NCBI GenBank assembly: GCA_913052445.1
Contig: CAJXDP010000008.1
Location: 1-49,787, forward strand
Direction of reading: 5' to 3'
Origin: an uncultured Formosa sp.
GTDB lineage: Bacteria; Bacteroidota; Bacteroidia; Flavobacteriales; Flavobacteriaceae
Length of the DNA stretch: 49,787 nt
The notes beneath the pieces were generated by a model. The model was not told where the DNA came from and did not search any database. It saw only the letters and a list, made by a program, of their open reading frames with translations. Below are positions 9,448 to 18,800 of the stretch, in pieces. The position numbers and the translations under genes are program-made. The first letter of the stretch is position 1. The number at the start of each line of letters is the position of its first letter.

Positions 9448-10809
9448 ATGAAAAAAATTATACCAATTTTCTTTTTTACTAGTTTATTTATTAATTGTAG
9501 TTCTGGGGACGATTCTGGATCAGATAATAATAACAACAATGATAACAACAACACCCAGCCTGTAGCTGTTGATGATTTTTATGACACACTAGAAGACACT
9601 GATTATGATATAGAAAACTTATTGTCAAATGATACTATTGAAGACTATGCATATATCGAGTCTTTTGATGAAATCACTATCGAAAACGGAATTATAGTTG
9701 ATAATAGAGATGACACATATACATATACTCCTGCAGATGATTTCATTGGAGAAGATTCTTTCACCTATACGCTCTGTGATAATGACTCGCCAGCGGATTG
9801 CTCTACGGCAATAGTTACAATCATCGTTGCAGACCAAGGTGACCCAGTAGCGTTTGACGACGCACATAATGTTACGAAAAATACCACTAAGACAATCACT
9901 AATTTATTAGAAAATGACAGTGTAATTGATGAAGCAGTTCTTTCCTCGATTGATACTTCTGGCACCATGGGTGAAGTTATATTTAATTCAGATGGATCTA
10001 TTCAATATACGCCACCAATAAATTACGTAGGGCCTGATAGCTTTATATATAACTTATGTGACGATGACATCCCGGAAAACACTTGTTCATCCGCTGTAGT
10101 GTCAATTAACGTTTTAGACACAGTCTTATTTAATATTCCAGCAGATTTAGTAGATTATTATACCGGAGTTCAATTCTCTGAAGATTCAGGCATAATGTAT
10201 GATGAATTATCAAGCCATACATCTGATAACCATACGACTATATTGACATATACACAAAGACACCAATATTTATATGACGCTGATGCCGATTTAACTTCAT
10301 CTGATAATGTGGTTTTGATGTATTCAGGAGAGACGCGGTATTGGCAAGAATATACCTCTGGCTCAAATTCTTATTCTCCTCAGACTTTTAATACTGAACA
10401 CGTTTATCCACAGTCATTATTAAATTCTTCTATTGCCCTAACAGATTTGTATCACCTAAGAGTATGTGATGCTAGTATTAATACGACAAGAAGTAATAAA
10501 GCTTTTGCAGAAGGAAGTGGAAACTATTCTGTGACATCATCTAACAAATGGTTCCCAGGAGATGAATGGCGCGGTGATGTGGCACGAATGATCTTGTATT
10601 TAAACATAAGATATGGTGAGAGCTTTGATCCTGTGGGGAATTTAGACCTTTTTCTAACGTGGAATCTAGAAGATCCAGTTTCTGAATTTGAAAATCAAAG
10701 AAATACCGTTATTTACTCTGCTCAAGGAAATAGAAATCCTTTTATCGATAACCCCTATTTGGCAACTATTATTTGGGGTGGTGAAAATGCAGAGAATAAA
10801 TGGGATTAG
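9448..10809 (+). CDS. Endonuclease I family lipoprotein with two Ig-like domains
   Basis: Predicted cell-surface nuclease of the endonuclease I family (His-Me finger). Lipoprotein signal with Cys17 (LFINC) followed by acidic SSGDDSGSD, resembling the Bacteroidota surface lipoprotein export signal, then an Asn/Asp linker. Two cadherin/Big-like domains follow (about 37-130 and 131-226; both begin P-V-A-x-D-D and contain YTPxxxFxGxDSFxY). The nuclease domain fills about 227-453 with NTEHVYPQSLL (active-site His), DLYHLRVCDASINTTRSN, WFPGDEWRGDVARM and the C-terminal GNRNPFIDNPYL. It cuts DNA or RNA non-specifically in characterised relatives. Together with the TonB receptors it suggests surface breakdown of nucleic acid followed by uptake. 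Confidence 0.9.
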   Translation: MKKIIPIFFFTSLFINCSSGDDSGSDNNNNNDNNNTQPVAVDDFYDTLEDTDYDIENLLSNDTIEDYAYIESFDEITIENGIIVDNRDDTYTYTPADDFIGEDSFTYTLCDNDSPADCSTAIVTIIVADQGDPVAFDDAHNVTKNTTKTITNLLENDSVIDEAVLSSIDTSGTMGEVIFNSDGSIQYTPPINYVGPDSFIYNLCDDDIPENTCSSAVVSINVLDTVLFNIPADLVDYYTGVQFSEDSGIMYDELSSHTSDNHTTILTYTQRHQYLYDADADLTSSDNVVLMYSGETRYWQEYTSGSNSYSPQTFNTEHVYPQSLLNSSIALTDLYHLRVCDASINTTRSNKAFAEGSGNYSVTSSNKWFPGDEWRGDVARMILYLNIRYGESFDPVGNLDLFLTWNLEDPVSEFENQRNTVIYSAQGNRNPFIDNPYLATIIWGGENAENKWD

Positions 10810-10850
10810 TACCTAATTAAATTTATCTCATAAATTTTAACACTTATCTA

Positions 10851-11282
10851 GTGATTCAAACTATTCATTCTTACTGGGCTTATTTGATACTAGTTGTGCT
10901 GACTTTAGCAGTATTAAAATCCTTTTTTGGGTATTTTGCTAACAAGGATTATGACGCTAATGCTTTTAGAGTTTCTTTACTAACATTAATTGTCTCTCAT
11001 ATTCAGTTGCTTATTGGAATTCTTTTATACTTTTCATCTGCGCGTTTTGGACTTTGGAGTGACTTAGGGTTAGTTGAGGTTATGAAGAATGCCGATTTAC
11101 GACTATACCTTATTGAGCATCCAATAATTAATATCTTGGCTGTAGTTTTAATTACTATGGGTTATTCTAAACACAAAAAGAAATTGGTGTCTAAGCCTAA
11201 ATATAAAACCATTGCCTTTTTTTATAGCATCGCTCTAGTGCTTATTATTTCTAGGATCCCGTGGAACGTTTGGCCCAATTAA
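10851..11282 (+). CDS. Small four-helix membrane protein (cytochrome B-like annotation)
   Basis: A 143-residue integral membrane protein with four hydrophobic segments (about 9-27, 44-64, 92-108, 121-138) and a conserved-looking N-terminus, IHSYWAYLIL. Flavobacterial relatives are often labelled 'cytochrome B' without proof; His residues in the helices (HSYWAY, SHIQLL, EHPII) could bind haem but nothing shows it. The start is GTG at 10851, since no ATG precedes it in frame after the upstream stop. It follows the nuclease gene by 41 bases and is closed by a strong hairpin. Function unknown. Confidence 0.75.
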   Translation: MIQTIHSYWAYLILVVLTLAVLKSFFGYFANKDYDANAFRVSLLTLIVSHIQLLIGILLYFSSARFGLWSDLGLVEVMKNADLRLYLIEHPIINILAVVLITMGYSKHKKKLVSKPKYKTIAFFYSIALVLIISRIPWNVWPN

Positions 11283-11327
11283 TAGTTATAAAAATAGCAT
11301 CCAATCGGCTGCTATTTTATAACTATT
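11281..11327. terminator. Bidirectional terminator between convergent genes
   Basis: A long inverted repeat (arm about 11281-11299, opposite arm about 11310-11327, AATAGTTATAA...TTATAACTATT with GCA/TGC at the tip) lies between the convergent membrane protein and nuclease genes. Its A-rich and T-rich arms allow use from both sides. Confidence 0.8.
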
Positions 11328-11338
11328 CTCTATTGTAT

Positions 11339-12400
11339 TTATTTCACCTCTCTTATTAAATGCACATAAACAGGAAGGTGATCACTAAACCCACCAATAA
11401 ATCCATCTCTGTAGGTAAAGCTTCGAAAAGGAAACCCTTTATACGGTCCTTTTTCATTAATTAAATAAGACGCATTAAATATGCCAGCTTTGTAGAACTT
11501 AAACGAACTATAATCGTTGTTCAACAATGGCTCACTTATTAAGATCTGATCGAAAAGAAACCAAACCCCCCTATACGCATTTGTTCCAACTCCTGTCTTA
11601 TATATTGCTTCCATCGGGTTGTAAATCCCATTTAGTCCTACGAGTTCTTTATCTCCTTCTGCTTTGAGTATTTTCTTTACACTATCATTGTCAGGATTGT
11701 CGTTAAGGTCTCCAATTGTAAGTATTTTGGCATAGGAATCATTAGATTGTAGCGAATCAATAATATGTTTATTTAGTGTTGCTGCTGCTTCCCGTTTTGA
11801 TCGACTTTTTTCTTCTCCACCACTTCTTGAAGGCCAGTGGTTTACAATAACATGAATTAGATCCCCTTCTAATAAACCACTTACAAGCAGTTGGTCTCTT
11901 GTGTAGTCTCTAGTTCCTTTGCTATCATCTACAAGTTTTAACTCATGAGTACTTGAATTTAATGGAGTAAATAAGTCTTTTTGATACATTAAAGCAACAT
12001 CAATACCTCGTTCGTCTGGTGAATCAAAATGAATTATGCCATAATCTTTTGAATAGAGAGTAGGATCGTTTGCTAAATCTTCCACAACAGTTCTGTTTTC
12101 TACTTCTGATAGTCCAATTATTGCAGGCGAATTTTTAGATTCTTTACTTCCTATCTGAGAAATTACCATCGCCATATTTTTAACCTTCTTTTTGTAAACA
12201 GTACTTAGATTAGACTTCAAATTCATTATAGGGCTAGCCTCATCATTTTTATTAGTATCATTTATAGTGTCAAATAAGTTTTCTACATTATAGAATGCAA
12301 CTGTATGAATTTTAAATTTTATTTTTTCTTGTGCCTGACTTATTGTAAATCCCAAGAGAAAGAACGTCAAGAGTATATTTGAAATCAGTTTATGTATCAT
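11339..12400 (-). CDS. Secreted endonuclease/exonuclease/phosphatase family protein
   Basis: A 353-residue exported member of the EEP (DNase I-like) superfamily. Signal peptide about 1-23 (ending ISQAQ). Family motifs in order: FYNVENLFDT (Asn), GLSEVENR (metal-binding Glu), VNHWPSRSGG (catalytic His), GDLNDNP (Asp-x-Asn) and the C-terminal GFSDHLPVYV (Asp-His pair). All key residues are present, so it should hydrolyse phosphodiesters or phosphomonoesters; nucleic acid, nucleotide and phospholipid substrates all occur in the family. The NVENLFD subgroup is common beside TonB receptors in flavobacteria. It faces the endonuclease I operon across a shared terminator, which supports a role in extracellular nucleic acid use. 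Confidence 0.9.
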   Translation of the reverse strand: MIHKLISNILLTFFLLGFTISQAQEKIKFKIHTVAFYNVENLFDTINDTNKNDEASPIMNLKSNLSTVYKKKVKNMAMVISQIGSKESKNSPAIIGLSEVENRTVVEDLANDPTLYSKDYGIIHFDSPDERGIDVALMYQKDLFTPLNSSTHELKLVDDSKGTRDYTRDQLLVSGLLEGDLIHVIVNHWPSRSGGEEKSRSKREAAATLNKHIIDSLQSNDSYAKILTIGDLNDNPDNDSVKKILKAEGDKELVGLNGIYNPMEAIYKTGVGTNAYRGVWFLFDQILISEPLLNNDYSSFKFYKAGIFNASYLINEKGPYKGFPFRSFTYRDGFIGGFSDHLPVYVHLIREVK

Positions 12401-12436
12401 AATTTTGATTTAATAAAACGGAGCTTATGTTATTTA

Positions 12437-12444
12437 CAAAAGTA
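12437..12444 (-). promoter_or_regulatory. Bacteroidota -7 box upstream of the EEP gene
   Basis: On the minus strand the octamer TACTTTTG matches TAnnTTTG exactly, 36 bases upstream of the start codon. No -33 TTTG is seen at the expected spacing, so the call rests on one box. Confidence 0.4.
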
Positions 12445-12535
12445 AAGAAATTAAAACAAGAAGAATATATTTATTTAAACAGATAGTTTTATTGATCTTG
12501 ATATATAATAACAGCTTTTTTTTATACTATTGTAT

Positions 12536-12913
12536 ATGAACTATTTTAATAAATTATACCTTACTGTTTTCAGCCGCTTTAAAAGTCGTTTTAAGCAAAA
12601 GGCTAATACTATAGCGCTATTCTATGTTTCTTTAGTAGAAATAGGACTAACACTGTTAATTGGCGTATTTTTTATTAAGTTTTTGGATCAAATGAAAGTT
12701 GTTATAATGTCGGGGTCAAATGCCTGGTTACTTTTTATAATGACAGCACTTTTTGTTCACTTCAAAAACTGGGTAAATTTCAGCGGTCGAAAGCGTCGTG
12801 TACTAAATGCTAAACTCTCTAACAAAAAAGAACTACAGTATTCTTTATTTATTCTCATTGTCCTACCTTTAGGTATTATAGGATTATCATTATTAATGTT
12901 AAAAGCTTTATAA
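12536..12913 (+). CDS. Hypothetical membrane protein, 125 residues
   Basis: Not recognised. It has three hydrophobic segments (about residues 28-48, 56-76 and 104-124 from the ATG at 12536), a Lys/Arg-rich N-terminus (SRFKSRFKQK) and a basic cytoplasmic-looking loop (SGRKRRVLNAKLSNKKE), consistent with a small inner membrane protein. A TTG two codons upstream (12530) is a less likely start. The gene stands alone between the EEP gene, transcribed away from it, and a terminator shared with the convergent OmpA-family operon. No function can be proposed. Confidence 0.7.
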   Translation: MNYFNKLYLTVFSRFKSRFKQKANTIALFYVSLVEIGLTLLIGVFFIKFLDQMKVVIMSGSNAWLLFIMTALFVHFKNWVNFSGRKRRVLNAKLSNKKELQYSLFILIVLPLGIIGLSLLMLKAL

Positions 12914-12954
12914 ACATAAAAGAGCCTCAGCTATTGCTAAGGCTCTTTTATGTT
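12912..12954. terminator. Bidirectional terminator
   Basis: A near-perfect hairpin with arms AAACATAAAAGAGCCT and AGGCTCTTTTATGTTT and an 11-base loop lies between the convergent hypothetical gene and the OmpA-family gene. T-rich arms on both sides serve both directions. Confidence 0.88.
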
Positions 12955-12969
12955 TAAGTGGATTACTTA

Positions 12970-14895
12970 CTAATCGTTATTTGGATTTCCAGATAAAATT
13001 AAGAATTCAGATCGTCTGTTTAGTTGGTGCTCTTCTTCATTACAACTTCCCCCACAGTCATTACTTGGTATTGTTTCTCCCTTACCAGTACCTGTGATTC
13101 TTGAGGCGTCAATTCCTTTAGAAATTACATATTGAGCAGTGCTTAATGCACGTCTTTCAGAAAGAGATAAGTTATATGAACTCGATCCACGTGAATCGGT
13201 ATGTGATTCTGCACTTATTACAATCGATTTGTATTTAGTCATTAACTGAACTAAATTATCTAATTCAAAAGCAGCTTGAGCAGTAATATTTGATTTATCA
13301 AAGTCAAAGTATATAGGATTCAAGATTACTTTATTAGCCAGTATTATTTCATCGATTGGAGTAATTAGAAGTTCTGCAAAAACCTCTTCATCACTAGTTC
13401 CACTTACTAATGTAAATCCGCTTTCATAATCTATTTTTGAGCCCACTATTTTGGTGTCAATGTCACATTCGATAATGTATTCTACAACTCCTTCAGTATT
13501 TGACATTTTTGTTCCAAAAATGTTTCCTTCAATATCTTGAATACTAATAGATGCTCCTTCTAAGATAAGCCCTGTTTTGCTGTCTCTTACAGTCACAGAC
13601 ATTAGCACATCACATATAGGTTGAAGTTTTTTAATGGCATAAATATCATCACTCATATTTTCACCATCTACAAGCCTATTTGAAGATACAAATCCTTCTT
13701 CGTTTTCTTCATTAATACTGAAAGCAAAGTCATCTGCGTTACCATTAATAGGGATTCCAATATTTCTGACAGGTCCTACTTTTCCATCTACAATCTTAGA
13801 GAAAAACACATCTAATCCACCAAGGCCAAGGTGGCCATTTGATGAAAAGTAAAGTGTGTTATTAGAGCTAATGAAAGGGAACATCTCTTGACCTTCAGTA
13901 TTTAGTTTTTGCCCCATGTTAGTTGCTTCGCCAACAGAACCATTCTCATCTATAGGAGCACTATAAATATCAAAGTTACCATAGCCACCTATTTTATCAG
14001 AAGCGAAATATAAAGTTGCCCCATCAGAACTAACGGAGGGGTTTTTCACAGAGTAATTATCGCCATTTAATGATAATGCTTCTGCTTCTGACCATTGGCC
14101 TTCTTGGTTAACAGATTTATAAAGATTTAAAACACTTATTTTGTATTTTGTAGACGGGTCTCTTTCGTATATCTTTTCATAAAAACTTTCCCGTGAAAAA
14201 TACATTGTATTTCCATCAGGAGAAAAACTAACTATTCCCTCGTGATATTTAGTGTTAATATTATTTTCTATAATAAATGGTGTTTGAAATTCCCCCTCGT
14301 CATTAATATTTGAAGTATAAATATCTAAAAAAGGCTCTTCATTCCATCCGTAAGTTTTTTTACTATCTCTATCATTTCTAGCTGATGTTATGTAAAGTTT
14401 ACCATTTTTAATAGTTCCTCCAAAATCAGAAACCTCAGAATTTATTCCTAAATTTTGAACGTTAAACTTCTTTCCCTTTTCTAGTATTTTTGGCAAATAA
14501 TTTGGGTTTTCTCTGAACGCCGTTGCTCTATGATCAGCTGGTCGCATTGATGCAAATGCATCAAGCTGAGCATTAGATTCTTCGTATTTACCATTTGCTT
14601 TAAGCATCTGAGAATAGTTATAAACCATTTCTGGGTCTGAAGCAGTTTCAAGTGCTTTAGCATACCATTTCTCAGCTTCAACCGTGTTGAATACGTTGTA
14701 ATAGCACTCAGCAAGTTGACTATACACGTAAGTGTCTGCCTTGCTATCTGTCACTAATTTTAAATAATCAATAGCAGCTTCCACAAACTCATACTTATTG
14801 AAATGTTTATCGGCTCTTTTTGTTTCGTTACTTTGAGCAGTTAAACTAGCACTACTTAGTAAGGTGATAATAAAAATTGATATAATTTTTTTCAT
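12970..14895 (-). CDS. OmpA-family envelope protein with TPR and WD40-like propeller
   Basis: A 641-residue envelope protein, last gene of the adhesin/SprF-like/OmpA unit. Signal peptide about 1-20 (LTAQ); TPR-like helices about 25-115; PD40/WD40-like propeller blades about 165-415 (repeats such as FSPDGNTMYFSRE, VSSDGATLYFASD and ISSNNTLYFSSN); a Cna-B or carboxypeptidase-regulatory-like sandwich about 430-515; and an OmpA C-terminal peptidoglycan-binding domain about 525-635 (YFDFDKSNI, SHTDSRGSSSYNLSLSERRA, NRRSEF). This architecture regularly accompanies PorP/SprF genes in Bacteroidota and probably couples the outer membrane partner to the cell wall. It begins 21 bases after the SprF-like gene. 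Confidence 0.92.
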   Translation of the reverse strand: MKKIISIFIITLLSSASLTAQSNETKRADKHFNKYEFVEAAIDYLKLVTDSKADTYVYSQLAECYYNVFNTVEAEKWYAKALETASDPEMVYNYSQMLKANGKYEESNAQLDAFASMRPADHRATAFRENPNYLPKILEKGKKFNVQNLGINSEVSDFGGTIKNGKLYITSARNDRDSKKTYGWNEEPFLDIYTSNINDEGEFQTPFIIENNINTKYHEGIVSFSPDGNTMYFSRESFYEKIYERDPSTKYKISVLNLYKSVNQEGQWSEAEALSLNGDNYSVKNPSVSSDGATLYFASDKIGGYGNFDIYSAPIDENGSVGEATNMGQKLNTEGQEMFPFISSNNTLYFSSNGHLGLGGLDVFFSKIVDGKVGPVRNIGIPINGNADDFAFSINEENEEGFVSSNRLVDGENMSDDIYAIKKLQPICDVLMSVTVRDSKTGLILEGASISIQDIEGNIFGTKMSNTEGVVEYIIECDIDTKIVGSKIDYESGFTLVSGTSDEEVFAELLITPIDEIILANKVILNPIYFDFDKSNITAQAAFELDNLVQLMTKYKSIVISAESHTDSRGSSSYNLSLSERRALSTAQYVISKGIDASRITGTGKGETIPSNDCGGSCNEEEHQLNRRSEFLILSGNPNND

Positions 14896-14916
14896 AATAT
14901 AATTACTTAACTTAGA

Positions 14917-15834
14917 TTAGAAATAACGTGGAGATCGTGAAACTTTCGTTGAGAAGTTAAGATCAAAATTAATAAATATTTCATGTGACGAATTGGTCAC
15001 GATGTCCAAATCTGAACGTATGGCGTCATAAGCATACCCAATTCTCAAGTTATCGTAGACTTGAAAATTAATCATACCACTAAACGAATCTTCTAAACGA
15101 TATCCAATACCAACTTCAACAAGGTCATACATAAAAACATTGGCATTTATATCGTAACTAACTGGAGCATCCATTGCATATTTTAAAAGTGCATGTGGTT
15201 TAAGTTTGAAGTTTTCTGAAAGATTAATAACATATCCTGCAGCTGCAAACAAGTGCTCTGATTCCGAACCTATATTTCTTCCATTTGCATCCAAATGAAC
15301 ACCATTTAAAATATTAGGCATCGATACAGAAACATAATATTTATTAGGCTTGTAGAAATAAACACCAGCCCCTATATTTGGAGTAGTCTCATTTATAGCA
15401 TTTTCGAAAAATGGATCTCCCATGTCAATCAGAGATATTTGACTTTCAGAAATTCCAATATCATGGAATGTAAATCCTCCTTTAATTCCAAATGCTAATT
15501 TTGTCATTTCCCCTACCGGTATTGTGTAAGAAAAATCTACATAAGCGTTTGTTTCCTTAACAGGGCCAATTTGATCTGAAATCACAGAAAGACCTAATCC
15601 AACTTGTTTTCCAACAGGAGAGTGAATATTAAACGTAAAGGTCTCCGGCCCACCATCTAGTCCCACCCATTGACTGCGATATAATGCACCAATAGCCAGA
15701 CCCTCGGTAGAGCCTGTATAAGCTGGATTAATGATATTCATGTTGTACATATACTGAGTGTACTGAGGATCTTGTTGACCACTTACCTGTGCTGAAAACA
15801 GTATTGTTAATAAAAGTATTACTAAATTTTTCAT
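14917..15834 (-). CDS. PorP/SprF family T9SS outer membrane protein
   Basis: A 305-residue outer membrane beta-barrel of the PorP/SprF family. Signal peptide about 1-19 (AQVSGQ), then the family hallmark QQDPQYTQYMYNMNIINPAYTG region, RSQWVGLDGGPETF, and alternating barrel strands to the C-terminus. In Flavobacterium johnsoniae, SprF is needed for secretion and surface attachment of SprB, an adhesin with a gliding-associated (type B) C-terminal domain. Here the gene lies 21 bases after a 1566-residue protein with such a domain, so it is most likely the dedicated partner of that adhesin. Several paralogues per genome are usual, so it should not be called sprF itself. Confidence 0.93.
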   Translation of the reverse strand: MKNLVILLLTILFSAQVSGQQDPQYTQYMYNMNIINPAYTGSTEGLAIGALYRSQWVGLDGGPETFTFNIHSPVGKQVGLGLSVISDQIGPVKETNAYVDFSYTIPVGEMTKLAFGIKGGFTFHDIGISESQISLIDMGDPFFENAINETTPNIGAGVYFYKPNKYYVSVSMPNILNGVHLDANGRNIGSESEHLFAAAGYVINLSENFKLKPHALLKYAMDAPVSYDINANVFMYDLVEVGIGYRLEDSFSGMINFQVYDNLRIGYAYDAIRSDLDIVTNSSHEIFINFDLNFSTKVSRSPRYF

Positions 15835-15855
15835 TATAGTTAGTTGTTATGTTGG

Positions 15856-18800
15856 TTAGTAATTAAGGTATATCCAGCTGATGTTTGGCTCTTTTTCAGA
15901 TGCAAATTGAACTACATAAAAGTAGGTTCCTACCGGAAGTAATTCGTTAGAATTCTCATTTCCGTCACTTGCATCTTGTCCACACCACTGATCCATGTAG
16001 TCATTCATCTCAAATATTTTGACCCCGTATCTATTGAAAATTTCAATTTTAACAATGTCTTCTCTATCTTCTAGATGATCTAATTCTAAGCAGTCATTCA
16101 TTCCATCCCCATTAGGAGAAAGAGCTTGTGGCATATCTACGCAGTTACTATTCATGTAGTATCCAACGTCAATAGTTGTTGCCGATTCACACGATGATAC
16201 CATATCAGTTACAACTACAGTGACTAATCCATTTTCTTGACCAGCTGTGTGTGTATAATATACGCTAGATCCAGATTGAACTTCATTACCGTTCAAATAC
16301 CATGTGTACTCTAACTCATCACCCAAAAGACTTAAGTTTAAGACATTAACTTCTAATTCAATATCCTCGTTCATACACTTTGTAAAGCTAGTACCATCTT
16401 CAAGTTCGGGAACTGTAGCTTCATTAACAGAAATTACTGTTTCTCCAAAACATCCCCTTTCATCTAAAGCTGTCACTAAATAGTTTCCAAACTGGCCTGG
16501 AGGTACTAAATAGGTATTGTCAGGTCCCGACTGTACATCAACTCCGTCAAAAGTCCAGTAGTAAGTCATAGTATCTAATACATCAGAATCAACGGTTACT
16601 TCTAAAATACTTTCATCTCCAGGACATTGGTAAACAGTGTCACTAGTTGCCACTGGTTCTGGATTAGGATTTATTTCAACAACTACGCTATCAGTTACTG
16701 TAGCAGTACCACCAGTACATAAGTTGTATGTAATTGAAGCGGTATAGGTCGTTGTTTCTGTTGGAGATACTGTTACAGTATCTTCAGTTCCCACTAAGGT
16801 AGATCCGTCAAACCATTCAAATACATAGTCGTTTGTTCCAAGTGAAGGAGTAAATCTCCAGAACTCGTCTGTTGCTTCCCAAACACTAGTGTTTCTTTCA
16901 GGTGGGGTGAAAGCGATAGTATCTTCAATGTTTTGAACACCTACTACTGCCAAACCTGAATTCCAAGTTTCACAAGTTGGTTTGTCATAAATGTTTATGT
17001 CAATTGTATTAGATGACTCATAAAGAATAATTTGTGAGCTTGTTTGTAAGTCGTTACAAGAGAAATGACATATTTCAGAAAAGTTAACTACAAATTGTCT
17101 TGATGGCGAAGAGCCTAAAACCATATAGTTAATCTCACCACAAACACTAGGGTCTATATCATGAGCGACTCCAAAGATGTTAGCATCTGATAAAGTAGTA
17201 TTTGATGCATTAGGCAGGGTGTCCTCTGCTCCTATACCCCAACCATTATAACCATTTGCATTATCTAATTCAAACGATAATACGCCATTTGATCCTATCA
17301 ATAATTCACTGTAAACTCCTCCAAAGAAACAGAATTCAAAACCTAAGTCAATAACATCTGACCAGCGATCATCAATCTCTAAACTTGTTGGAATACCTCC
17401 AGCTAATGGAGGCGTAGGACATGCTTGTTGAGTTGTAACATCATAAGACGTAGTGTCCTGGCCTAACGGGTGGTAAGCAGCTGTCAGAATAGTGCTTGTT
17501 CCTTCACACACGGTAGTGTCTTCTCCAGCATATACTATAGAACAATCGTTTGGAGCTGGCGGGCACAAGAATGTTAAATCTCCACTATTAATTGAGCAGC
17601 TTTCATCATCAGAGTTAGTTAATGTAATCACAACATTTGAGTTTGCTTCGTAAGGCCCAAAAGTGAACATCCCAGTTGATTGTGTCGTTTGTGTAGATGT
17701 GCCATCTGTCATACTTATGTTAACAGCTGATCCAAGGTCAGTAAGATCAACATCCACATAAAATTCTTGGTTTGGTTCACAAACACCTACAACTTCGTAG
17801 GATGCAGATTGTGTAACACATGTTTTACAAGCGACAACAAAATCCCAAGGGGTATAAAAAGTTGAAGAATCACAACTTCCAAACCCGTCAGAGGTTACTT
17901 CAATAAATACTGAAGTTAGTGTCGATTCTACTACAAGTCCAGTAAAATCTGCAATACCGGCTGTATTGTTGTTAAACAAGATAGCTCCAGTGTTGTCAGT
18001 TCCGTCGTAAATCGTAAGATTATCCCAGAAATTTTCGATTGTTCCCGAGTTAAAAGTAATTTCAATTGGGAAACCACTATCGGTTGTAAACAGCCATGAG
18101 GTAGTCTCGTTATTTGTATAACAATAGTTAATATTGATATTTTCAGTTCCACATACTAAGGTATAATCAGTTTGTATCGTTGTTGTAAATGTTAAAGGTC
18201 CGGACCAAGTACTCATTTCTCCATCTCCGCAATCACTAATCACATATACATCATAAGTTGTTTGGTAATCAAGGTCAGTGAACTGAACTGATGTTGTAGT
18301 TGTAGAAGTTCCAGATGTTGGTGCTGGAGACCCTGTCGGTAAAATTACATATTCCCAAGAAACGTTTCCAGTAGCTCCGGTCCAGCTAAAGTCTGCTGTA
18401 GTTCCCGTTATATTTTCTACAGTTAACAAGGACGGTGGTATACATCCTGGTGGCTCTGTTATATTAACAATCATATCAACGGTAACACCCCAGCTACCAC
18501 TATAGCATGGGTCTGGAGTTGCTTGTCCAGAATCTGCAGTACCTATCCTCATGTAATAAGTGCCTAATGCAACATCTGCAGGTACAATAAAGGAAGCATC
18601 CAATGTAGTTGGGTTTGCATTTGTTGATTCCCCTTGAAAAACAAGTTCAGTTTCATTATCAAAAACTAGATCTCCATTAAAATCAATCCATACATTAGTT
18701 CCATATGTGTACCCTGTTGCAAAAGTGATTTGTAGATTTGCAGTAATCGCTTGACTAATGTTCACAATAGGATCTGTAAAATCTTCATAAGTTAAATCTC

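Noticed and set aside
9520-9560. Asn/Asp codon run in the endonuclease gene looking like a simple repeat
   Set aside because: It is in frame and encodes a lipoprotein spacer, a common feature after the lipobox; not a separate repeat element.
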